From contig JBEYHY010000007.1 in NCBI GenBank assembly GCA_040635515.1, forward strand, positions 124,001 through 188,000: DNA of 64,000 bases. Reading direction: 5' to 3'. Source of the DNA: Prauserella_A sp040635515. Lineage in GTDB: Bacteria; Actinomycetota; Actinomycetes; Mycobacteriales; Pseudonocardiaceae. Below the pieces are notes generated by a model. The model saw only the letters and a list, made by a program, of their open reading frames with translations. It searched no databases and had not been told where the DNA came from. Made by a program: the position numbers and the translations under genes. Below are positions 27,213 to 34,370 of the stretch, piece after piece; position 1 is the first letter of the stretch; each line of letters begins with the position of its first letter.

Positions 27213-27857
27213 ATGAGTGCGCACCGGCTCGTGGTGCTCGGCGCGGGAGAGTTCGCCCGGCAGATTCTCGGGCTCATCGAGGACGCGGGGCCGAGAAGCT
27301 ACGACCTTCTCGGGTTTGTCGCGAACGACGATGCTCCGGAGGTCGAGGGTGTCACGGTACTCGGGGGCGATGAGGTGCTCACGGGAATTGATGCCGCATA
27401 CCTGATCGGAGTTGGCGCACCGGAACTCCGGGGGAAGCTCGCGGCGACGGCGGAGGCGGCGGGACTGGAGCCGGCTCGACTGATCCACTCGGCAGCATGG
27501 GTGGATCGGCGCGCGACCGTCGGGCCGGGATCGCTGGTGGCGGAGTGCTCGCATATCCAGTACGGAGCGGTCGTCGGAAGCCATGTTGTCGTCAACATCA
27601 ACGCGATCGTCGGGCACGACTGTGTCGTCGGCGACCACACGGCTATCGCGGGAAACGTCATGATCGGCGCACGCTCGCGCATTGGAAGAGAAGTCATGTT
27701 CGGCATGGGTTCGATCGTCATGGGTGATGTCAGAGTCGGAGACAGGGCGGTTGTCGGCGCGGGAGCCGTCGTCACCCATGACGTGCCGCCGGACACCTGT
27801 GTCGTCGGAGTACCGGCCAGGGAACTGGGATCGGTGACAGGTGAGAACGCACGGTAG
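27213..27857 (+). CDS. NeuD/PglD-like sugar N-acyltransferase (LegH role)
   Basis: This 214-aa protein has an N-terminal Rossmann-like domain (LVVLGAGEFARQIL) and a C-terminal left-handed beta-helix of hexapeptide repeats (IGAR SRIGRE VMFGMG). The catalytic histidine is in NAIVGHDCVVGDH. NeuD/PglD/LegH proteins acetylate the 4-amino group of UDP- or GDP-4-amino-sugars with acetyl-CoA. Its place between the ThDP gene and legB/legC-like genes fits acylation of a 4-amino-4,6-dideoxy sugar; an acyl donor other than acetyl-CoA is possible here. Confidence 0.82.
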   Translation: MSAHRLVVLGAGEFARQILGLIEDAGPRSYDLLGFVANDDAPEVEGVTVLGGDEVLTGIDAAYLIGVGAPELRGKLAATAEAAGLEPARLIHSAAWVDRRATVGPGSLVAECSHIQYGAVVGSHVVVNINAIVGHDCVVGDHTAIAGNVMIGARSRIGREVMFGMGSIVMGDVRVGDRAVVGAGAVVTHDVPPDTCVVGVPARELGSVTGENAR

Positions 27858-27870
27858 CGGAGGAGTCGAT

Positions 27871-28866
27871 GTGGAGCAGCTCGCGGGTAAGCGGGTACTG
27901 GTGACGGGTGCCGACGGCTTCATCGGTAGTCATCTCGTCGAACGCCTGCTGGACGAAGGGGCCGAGGTGCGTGCTTTCTGCCTCTACAATTCCAACGGCA
28001 ACCACGGTTGGCTGGAGGACCTCGATCCCGGCCGCATGGATAGCCTCGACCTGCGTCTCGGCGATATTCGAGACGGGCGCACAGTCAGGGACATCGTTTC
28101 CGGGATGGATATCGTCTTCCATCTCGCGGCGTTGATCGCCATCCCGTACAGCTATCAGGCTCCCGAGTCGTTTGTGGACACCAATGTGGTCGGAACGCTC
28201 AACGTATTGGAGGCCGTGCGGGACGCCGGCGGGGTCAGGATGGTCCATACCTCGACGAGCGAGGTGTACGGCACCCCAGAGACCGTACCGATCAGGGAGA
28301 CACATCCGCTGCGCGGGCAATCGCCGTACGCGGCATCGAAGATCGCGGCTGATCAATTTTGCGAGGCCTATGCCCGTTCGTTCGAAACCCAGGTCGTGAC
28401 ACTTCGGCCGTTCAACACTTACGGTCCTCGGCAGTCCGCCCGTGCCGTTATACCGACAATTCTCGGGCAGTTACTGTCCGGAGTGGATGAAGTCGAGCTG
28501 GGGAGTCTTTCCCCGAGGAGAGACTTCACCTTCGTTTCGGACACCGTGGACGGGTTCGTCAGGATGGCATGCACCCAGCTACCGGCTGGCAGCGTCGTGC
28601 AACTCGGGACTGGGCAGGCTCACTCGATCGGCGAGCTCTTCGACCTGTGCCGCGAAGTGACCAGGAGCGAGGCGAGGGCTGTCGTGGATCAGCAACGCGT
28701 CAGGCCGGAGGCCAGCGAGGTCCGCACGTTGCTTTCCGAACCGGCGCTGGCCGCGGAGTGCCTTGGCTGGCATCCGGCGCGGTCCCTTTCGGACGGCTTG
28801 GCTGAGACGGCCAAATGGCTCGGGCCGAGAGTCGACGGCCGACGGGCCACGAGGTACTACCGGTGA
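27871..28866 (+). CDS. LegB-like NDP-sugar 4,6-dehydratase (extended SDR)
   Basis: The 331-aa extended SDR has VLVTGADGFIGSHL at the start, a HTSTSEVYGTP strand and SPYAASKIAADQ (YxxxK) near residue 155, then LRPFNTYGPRQSARAVIP typical of the GDP/UDP-GlcNAc 4,6-dehydratase LegB group. It would form the 4-keto-6-deoxy intermediate used by the next aminotransferase. GTG 27871 is preceded by GGAGGAG. A TTA codon lies at 28471. It overlaps the aminotransferase by 4 bp. Confidence 0.82.
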   Translation: MEQLAGKRVLVTGADGFIGSHLVERLLDEGAEVRAFCLYNSNGNHGWLEDLDPGRMDSLDLRLGDIRDGRTVRDIVSGMDIVFHLAALIAIPYSYQAPESFVDTNVVGTLNVLEAVRDAGGVRMVHTSTSEVYGTPETVPIRETHPLRGQSPYAASKIAADQFCEAYARSFETQVVTLRPFNTYGPRQSARAVIPTILGQLLSGVDEVELGSLSPRRDFTFVSDTVDGFVRMACTQLPAGSVVQLGTGQAHSIGELFDLCREVTRSEARAVVDQQRVRPEASEVRTLLSEPALAAECLGWHPARSLSDGLAETAKWLGPRVDGRRATRYYR

Positions 28867-29993
28867 TCCCGCTTGTCGATCCCCGGTTCAAGGGCAATGA
28901 GGCGCGATATCTGCGGGAGTGTGTCGACACCGGGTATGTTTCGGCCGCCGGCGCTTTCGTCGGCCGATTCGAACGCGAATTCGCGCAAGCTTTGGCTTCT
29001 CCCCACGCGGTGGCCTGTTCGACCGGAACCGCAGCCCTGCACGTAGCGCTGCGGTTGGCCGGAGCACGCCCCGGTGCGCTCGTCGCGGTATCGGACTTCA
29101 CCTTTATCGCCTCCGCGAACGCGGCTACCTATACCGGCGCGGATCTGTTGTTCGTGGACAGTGAGTCCACGAGCTGGAACATGGACACTGAACGGCTCCA
29201 CGACGAGGTGGTGCGCAGAGCCAGCAGGGGCGAGCGGATTCCCGACATCGTCGAAGTCGTGCACGTACTGGGACATCCGGCCTTCCTGGAACCACTGCTG
29301 AGTCTCGGAGAACGGTTCGGTATCCGCATTGTCGAGGATGCTGCGGAAGCGCTCGGATCGGCCTGGAGCGGTGGAGAATGCGCTGGCAGGCAGGTCGGGA
29401 CGGCTGGGGATATCGGCTGTTTTTCCTTCAACGGCAACAAGATCATTACGACCGGCGGCGGTGGGATGATCGTCTCACCCGTGGCGGAGACCGCCGCACA
29501 GGCGCGGCATCTCATCAACCAAGCGAAAGCGGGAGAAGGCGGCTACCTCCATGACACCGTCGGCTACAACTACCGGATGACCAACCTCAACGCGGCGGTC
29601 GGGGTCGGTCAACTCGAACAGCTCCCGGCCATTCTCGCTGCCAAAAGATTTGGAGCCGAGGTCTACGCCGAGCGCCTTGCCGCACTGCCGCTGACGCTGC
29701 CGCCGCACGCGCGGTGGGCCGACCCCTCGTACTGGCTCTACTCCGTCTTATTGCCCGAGTCCGTCGAACCGCGGGGCGCGGTGACCGAACTCGGAGCGGC
29801 AGGGGTGGAGGCACGCAGGTTGTGGCCGCCGCTGCACCGGCAGGCCCCTTACCGAGGTGTGGAACGGCTAGGTGGAGACGTGGCCGACCGGATTTATGAG
29901 AGGGGAATCTCCATTCCCAGCTCGCCGGGACTTACGGAAGACGACCGGGTGACGGTGATCAAGGCGGTCGAGGGGCTGTTCAGGACGGTTTGA
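28863..29993 (+). CDS. LegC-like sugar aminotransferase (DegT/DnrJ/EryC1 family)
   Basis: The 376-aa PLP enzyme begins IPLVDPRFKGNEARYLRE and keeps VEDAAEALGS (PLP-ring aspartate) and FSFNGNKIITTGGGG, in which K is the Schiff-base lysine. This matches LegC/PglE-type aminotransferases that add the 4-amino group to a 4-keto-6-deoxy NDP-sugar. GTG 28863 overlaps the dehydratase stop. A TTA codon lies at 29748. It should act directly after the 4,6-dehydratase. Confidence 0.87.
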   Translation: MIPLVDPRFKGNEARYLRECVDTGYVSAAGAFVGRFEREFAQALASPHAVACSTGTAALHVALRLAGARPGALVAVSDFTFIASANAATYTGADLLFVDSESTSWNMDTERLHDEVVRRASRGERIPDIVEVVHVLGHPAFLEPLLSLGERFGIRIVEDAAEALGSAWSGGECAGRQVGTAGDIGCFSFNGNKIITTGGGGMIVSPVAETAAQARHLINQAKAGEGGYLHDTVGYNYRMTNLNAAVGVGQLEQLPAILAAKRFGAEVYAERLAALPLTLPPHARWADPSYWLYSVLLPESVEPRGAVTELGAAGVEARRLWPPLHRQAPYRGVERLGGDVADRIYERGISIPSSPGLTEDDRVTVIKAVEGLFRTV

Positions 29994-30013
29994 CGACGAG
30001 CTGAGGAGGCGAC

Positions 30014-30823
30014 ATGGACGACACGCGGCCGGGTGAGGCCGCTCGGCTGGCTGTGGTGACCGGAGGCGGGCGAGGGATCGGGTACGCGATCACGAAGGCC
30101 CTTGTCGAGCGGGGATGGCGATGCCTCATCGCCGGCCTCGATGGCGAAGATCTCGAAAAGACCGAAGCGGTCATCGGCGCTTCGAAGGGAATTGTGCGGT
30201 CCGTTGTCTGTGATGTCTCGACAGAAGAAGGGCGAGCGACGTTGACCGGGCTGGCCGAGGACGAGGAGGCGCCGCTGGGTCTGGTCGTCAACTGCGCGGC
30301 CCGGTCCACGCCTATGCCTGTGTTCGATCAGCCCAGCGAAGTGTGGGTGGCCGAACTGGAGACCAACCTCGTCGCCGTTGCCGTTCTCTCCGCGTGGGGG
30401 ATCGAGCGTATGAAGGAGTTCGGCGGCGGTTCGGTGATCAACATTGGCTCTGTTTATGGTTCGCTGGGTCTCGATAGCCGTTTCTATCCCGAGGACGCAT
30501 ACCCGCAGGACGGGACTTCGGGGCCCGTCCGGGTGCCCGCATATCACGCTTCCAAGGGCGGGCTGGCCGCGCTGACCAGGGATCTCGCCGTGGTGGGTGG
30601 ACGCTGGAATGTCCGGGTTAACACGGTCGCGCCGGGAATGATCAAGACACCGGAACGCCCCGTAGCTGCCGAACTGATCGAGCGTTTCCGCGGAGCGACG
30701 CCGCTCGGGAGGCTAGGCCGGCCGGAGGACATCGCCGCGGTGGTGGCCTTCCTCGCTTGCGAGGAGGCGTCGTTCGTCACGGGAGCGGAGTGGACCGTCG
30801 ACGGAGGATGGTCGATCTGGTGA
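30014..30823 (+). CDS. PtmA-like SDR of the amino-sugar operon
   Basis: The 269-aa SDR has VTGGGRGIGYAIT, NCAAR, a catalytic strand INIGSVYGSLGLDSRFYP and a YHASKGGLAALTR (YxxxK) site separated by a ~25-residue insertion. The SVYG...RFY insertion is like PtmA, the SDR of the Campylobacter legionaminic-acid gene set. The same insertion is in the SDR at 43676-44473, so the two are paralogues. GAGGAGG precedes the ATG. It probably reduces or oxidises a keto-sugar; the specific step is unknown. Confidence 0.8.
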   Translation: MDDTRPGEAARLAVVTGGGRGIGYAITKALVERGWRCLIAGLDGEDLEKTEAVIGASKGIVRSVVCDVSTEEGRATLTGLAEDEEAPLGLVVNCAARSTPMPVFDQPSEVWVAELETNLVAVAVLSAWGIERMKEFGGGSVINIGSVYGSLGLDSRFYPEDAYPQDGTSGPVRVPAYHASKGGLAALTRDLAVVGGRWNVRVNTVAPGMIKTPERPVAAELIERFRGATPLGRLGRPEDIAAVVAFLACEEASFVTGAEWTVDGGWSIW

Positions 30824-32004
30824 ACGTTCCAAGACGTCGGGTTTGTGTTTTCACCGGATCCAGGGCGGACTATGGACCGTTGCTTCCGCTCTTGAGGGCG
30901 ATCGATGCCGATCCGGAACTTGACCTGCGATTGCTGGTCTCTGGCGGCCATCTCGTGGCGGATCAAGGATTCACGGTCCGCACGATAGCCGACGATGGGT
31001 TCGTCGTTGACGAATGTGTCGAGAACGTGGTCGCCGGCGAGAGCTGCCGCGCGGTGTCGAAGTCGTTTGGGTTGGCGTGTATGGGATATGCGGACGCGTT
31101 GGATCGGATCCGCCCCGATGTCCTGCTGGTGGCGGGCGATCGCTACGAGGCACTCGCGGCGACGATCGTCGGGGTGCAGCGGCGGACGGTCGTGGCCCAC
31201 ATCGGTGGTGGACAGCTTTCCCAGGGATCTGCCGACGATGGGTATCGGCACGCGATCTCCAAACTTGCCCATGTGCACTTCGCGGTGACCGAGCGAGACC
31301 GCGCTCGGATTATCGGAATGGGCGAAAACCCTGGTCGAGTTGCGACCGTCGGAATGGTGGGCCTGAGCCGGTCGACCCTGGAACAGCTTCCCGGGCGGGA
31401 AACGCTCGAGAGCGAACTCGAGTTCAGAATCAGGACACCGACCTTTGTCGTCACCCACCATCCGGCAACGGCTGATCCAGGTGGTTCGAAACGATCGCTC
31501 GAGGGGCTGCTGGAGGCACTCGACGAGTTTCCCCGCGCGCGACTCTTCTTCACCGCGCCGAACGTGGACGAGGGTGGCACCGTCATCGCTGACCGGTTAC
31601 GCGAGTATGTGCGCCTCAATCAATCACGCGCGGCCTTTGCCGCGTCATTAGGGCAGCGTCGGTACCTCGCACTCGTTCGCCATGCCGATGTCGTGGTCGG
31701 CAACTCGTCGAGCGGGATCAACGAGGCTCCTCTGCTTGGTACACCGACCGTCAACATCGGGCGGCGCCAGGACGGGCGTCACAAGGCCTCGTCTGTGGTG
31801 GATTGCGGAGAAAGTTCCGCGGAGATCGTCGATGCCATCAGGAAGGCACTGGCGATGACGGCGATGACCGCCACGACGGCGCTGCCGGCGAAGAGTGACC
31901 ATGACGCGCCGACGCCCGGAGACCTGGGACTGATCACGAAATGGCTGAGAGAGATGAACCTGAAGGAGATGACGAGGAAGTATTTCTTCGAGTCCACGTG
32001 CTGA
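30820..32004 (+). CDS. LegG/NeuC-like UDP-GlcNAc 2-epimerase homologue with altered active-site loop
   Basis: The 394-aa epimerase-fold protein has VFTGSRADYGPLLPLL at the N-terminus, VAGDRYEALAA and VVGNSSSGINEAP in the nucleotide-binding C-terminal half. Hydrolysing 2-epimerases (NeuC/LegG) usually read HIHGGE..EG..DD..RH in the catalytic loop; here it reads HIGGGQLSQGSADDGYRH, so His becomes Gly and two Glu become Gln. Activity may be changed. GTG 30820 overlaps the SDR stop; ATG 30808 is an alternative but lies right against GGAGG. TTA codons lie at 31597 and 31648. It ends the operon. Confidence 0.78.
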   Translation: MNVPRRRVCVFTGSRADYGPLLPLLRAIDADPELDLRLLVSGGHLVADQGFTVRTIADDGFVVDECVENVVAGESCRAVSKSFGLACMGYADALDRIRPDVLLVAGDRYEALAATIVGVQRRTVVAHIGGGQLSQGSADDGYRHAISKLAHVHFAVTERDRARIIGMGENPGRVATVGMVGLSRSTLEQLPGRETLESELEFRIRTPTFVVTHHPATADPGGSKRSLEGLLEALDEFPRARLFFTAPNVDEGGTVIADRLREYVRLNQSRAAFAASLGQRRYLALVRHADVVVGNSSSGINEAPLLGTPTVNIGRRQDGRHKASSVVDCGESSAEIVDAIRKALAMTAMTATTALPAKSDHDAPTPGDLGLITKWLREMNLKEMTRKYFFESTC

Positions 32005-32071
32005 TGCGGGCGGGAGTCGAAGCGCGCGGGACACCAGCGGCGCACATGGCGGAATGCGGAGTTGCCGTCGG

Positions 32072-32127
32072 TTGACAGTGCAACGCATGATCCTAATAAT
32101 GAAGCACACGTTTCAAATGACGAAACG
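32072..32127 (+). promoter_or_regulatory. Consensus promoter with GTTTC-N7-GAAAC operator
   Basis: A perfect TTGACA at 32072-32077 and AATAAT at 32095-32100 (within TAATAAT) are 17 bp apart, one of the clearest promoters in the window. An inverted repeat CGTTTC (32109-32114) / GAAACG (32122-32127) lies over the expected start. The same GTTTC-N7-GAAAC pattern occurs at 13416-13432. It drives the SnoaL-like/epimerase pair separately from the sugar operon. Confidence 0.72.
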
Positions 32128-32167
32128 ACTGATGTGCCGGTGTCGGGTGTCTGACGAGGAGGAACCG

Positions 32168-32650
32168 ATGAATCACATCGCGATGGCGCGAAAAGCCTGG
32201 TCGCATCTTGGAAAGGCCGACGCCGACTTCGACGGCGCTCCCGAGACGGCGGGAGTGGACGGCAGGGTTCTCGCCAATCTCTACGACGCCATGAAGGAGG
32301 ACATAGTCCTCGAGTTCTCCTGTCCCCCCGATACCCCGATCTATGGTGCGCCGTTTGTCGGTAAACCGGCCGTCATCGACCTGTGGTCGCGGCAGGAGCC
32401 AGACGGCATGATCCAGGACGCGGACCTGGAGAGCCCGCCTGAATTCTACGAGAACGGTGATCGGGTCGTAATGTTGTTCCGGGAGTGCTACACGCTTCCG
32501 AAGAGTGGGGTGAGGGTCCGCAATCAGGCGACTGTGGTGGTGATGGATTTCGAGGATGAATTGATCAACCACATGACGATCATCACCAATTTCTCTCCCG
32601 TGACCGACGCCTACGGTCCGGCTGCGGCTTCGGCTTCCCAAGCGGGATGA
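32168..32650 (+). CDS. SnoaL/NTF2-like protein
   Basis: This 160-aa protein looks like a single NTF2-like cone: N-terminal helices, DIVLEFSCPPDTPIYGAPFVGKPAVIDLW, then strands VVMLFRECYTLP and VRNQATVVVMDF. This fold includes SnoaL cyclases, hydratases and small ligand-binding proteins; no catalytic residue can be assigned. GAGGAGGAA precedes ATG 32168. It is the first gene behind the strong promoter at 32072, together with the following epimerase. Confidence 0.7.
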   Translation: MNHIAMARKAWSHLGKADADFDGAPETAGVDGRVLANLYDAMKEDIVLEFSCPPDTPIYGAPFVGKPAVIDLWSRQEPDGMIQDADLESPPEFYENGDRVVMLFRECYTLPKSGVRVRNQATVVVMDFEDELINHMTIITNFSPVTDAYGPAAASASQAG

Positions 32651-32750
32651 GAGGAATGATCGCCCAGCGGCGGAGGTGCTCTGAGGGGCAGTCTCGGCGA
32701 GCAGCGCCGGGGTCCTGGGGCTGGACGTTCGAAGGACGGAGGTGGCCGGT

Positions 32751-33839
32751 GTGAAGGTTCTCGTCACGGGAGCGACCGGACGGGTCGGGGCGAATGTGGT
32801 CAAGCGCCTTGCGGTTTCCGGGGTGGCGGTCAGGGCGATGGTGACGCCGGGAGACGCGAAGAAAGCGAAGATCGAGGACTTACCGAATGTCGAGCTGGCA
32901 GAGGCGGATCTGCGAGATCAGAATTCGGTGAGCCGGGCTTGCCGGGGAGTCACACACGTCGTTCACCTCGCGGCCCAGATGGTCCTCGGTGGCATGCCTG
33001 TCGATCGGTTCTACGACATCAACTCACTGGGAACCCTCCGGCTGTTGGAGGGGGTCCTGGCCGACTCTGACAGGTTCGAGCGGTTCGTGCTGGCCAGTAC
33101 CGATTCGACATACCGGCCGGGCAAGCCGCCGAAGTTGCCACTGACCGAGGATGTGGAGCAGGTGCCGACCGACTACTACGGCACGAGCAAACTACTCGGC
33201 GAGATTATCCTGCGTAATCGTGCTGTCCAGTTCGACATCCCCTTCTCCATCGTCCGGTTCGGCACTGTCCTGAGTCCGGAGGAGGCGGATGGGATCTATC
33301 GGCTTGGCTTCCTGCGGGGATGGCTGGGAACGCAACAACGGCAGGGGCGAATGAGCACGCTTTGGCCACTTTTCGATGACAGAGCTGACCTCGTCGAGAT
33401 CTTCGACGCCGCCGTTGGTGACGCGCCCGATGCCGCGGCCGTGAGCCTGACCGGCCCGGAAGGGCCATGGACGCTGAGCGTGGTCGATGTTCGTGACGCG
33501 GCTCAAGGAGTCTGCAGAGCGTTGACCGAACCGGGAGCTGTCGGGCACACGTTCAACATCGCCGCTGCCGCGCCGACACGGTCAGATGAAGGAGCGGACG
33601 CGGTGGCGAAGATCCACGGGGTGCCCAAGTACTCGGTGCGCCTGCCTTTCACCTGGCGCCTTGAGATCAGTGTCGATGCGGCGCGAGATCGAATCGGTTA
33701 CAAGCCTGCCTACGACTACGCCGCGACATTGTCGGCGGGCATAAGGCCGGTGGTGGGGGAAAGTGATCCGGACGGCTACATCCCGGCAGCCGAAGGTGAC
33801 GCGGGTGTATTCGCGAAACTTTCCGGAAAACGGTCCTGA
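32751..33839 (+). CDS. NAD-dependent epimerase/dehydratase (extended SDR)
   Basis: The 362-aa protein has VKVLVTGATGRVGANV, a HLAAQMVLGG loop, LASTDSTY and DYYGTSKLLGE (YxxxK) near residue 145. It is closest to the 3-beta-HSD/UDP-glucose epimerase-like branch without a sugar-specific signature I can name. GTG 32751 was chosen because GGAGG at 32738 is 8 bases before it. A TTA codon lies at 32880. It probably forms a keto or epimerised product linked to the diamino-sugar pathway. Confidence 0.78.
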   Translation: MKVLVTGATGRVGANVVKRLAVSGVAVRAMVTPGDAKKAKIEDLPNVELAEADLRDQNSVSRACRGVTHVVHLAAQMVLGGMPVDRFYDINSLGTLRLLEGVLADSDRFERFVLASTDSTYRPGKPPKLPLTEDVEQVPTDYYGTSKLLGEIILRNRAVQFDIPFSIVRFGTVLSPEEADGIYRLGFLRGWLGTQQRQGRMSTLWPLFDDRADLVEIFDAAVGDAPDAAAVSLTGPEGPWTLSVVDVRDAAQGVCRALTEPGAVGHTFNIAAAAPTRSDEGADAVAKIHGVPKYSVRLPFTWRLEISVDAARDRIGYKPAYDYAATLSAGIRPVVGESDPDGYIPAAEGDAGVFAKLSGKRS

Positions 33840-33909
33840 CACCCAATTGAAGAAGTCAAGTTCGCCTGAAGCGATGTGATGGTTGCAATTTGTCGCAGCT
33901 GCAGAGGGA

Positions 33910-33939
33910 ATCGCGCGGATTCGTCATATTCCGCGCGAT
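33910..33939. terminator. Hairpin downstream of the epimerase gene
   Basis: The perfect 10-bp arms ATCGCGCGGA and TCCGCGCGAT enclose a 10-nt loop, 71 bp after the epimerase stop. It is a likely intrinsic terminator of the SnoaL/epimerase transcript. No T-run follows. Confidence 0.6.
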
Positions 33940-34301
33940 CCTGAACGTGTAGCCAGTGGCGCTCGCGCCGAGGCCGGGTTAGATGAGCGAAGCCCGCATC
34001 GTATGCGGGTATCGCAGTGAGTATCGAGCCCCGTTGTGAACCTGACTCGAGTCGGGTGATTGCCGTTCAGGTGGGCTGTTCTGGACCTCACCTGTTCGTC
34101 GCGACCTTCGTCGTGGTTCTTGCCCAGGGGCATCGATGTTGTGACGTCGGATCTCGTCCCTGGCACCTCTTGATATTTTGCCCGGGATTCAACCTGTCGT
34201 CTTGTCTGAATCCCGCTATGAACACCTCGGGCGTTGCAATTCCTTCAAGGAAGACATCGAGCACTTGTGCCCCAATGCCTCTCTGATGTAGCTTCCTGAA
34301 A

Positions 34302-34336
34302 TATAAATCTCACCAAGTAGAACGCACGGCGTTCTA
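34302..34336 (+). promoter_or_regulatory. -10 element and 19-bp palindromic operator of the ABC operon
   Basis: TATAAAT at 34302-34308 is a good -10 element; a -35 is not clear. Ten bases downstream lies a perfect palindrome 34318-34336 with 8-bp arms TAGAACGC and GCGTTCTA around ACG. A repressor there would block transcription. The IclR regulator at 47889-48728 is a candidate binder, unproven. Confidence 0.5.
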
Positions 34337-34370
34337 TAGCCGGCTTCCGGTGTGAAGACCTAGGAGAAGC

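Larger units (their letters stand above)
33840..34370. other. 531-bp intergenic region between sugar genes and ABC operon
   Basis: No convincing gene was found; short frames on both strands have atypical composition. It holds the hairpin at 33910-33939, a smaller CCCGCAT/ATGCGGG hairpin at 33993-34009, and at its right end the promoter-operator of the transport operon. Confidence 0.6.

Noticed and set aside
21816..33839. Complete legionaminic or pseudaminic acid cluster
   Set aside because: No NeuB/LegI synthase, no CMP transferase and no glycosyltransferase is present in the window.
33993..34009. CCCGCAT/ATGCGGG hairpin as a second terminator
   Set aside because: The stem is only 7 bp and no T-run follows; the hairpin at 33910 is a better terminator.
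34017..34286. 89-codon frame before the ABC operon
   Set aside because: It overlaps the likely promoter region and has atypical codon use.
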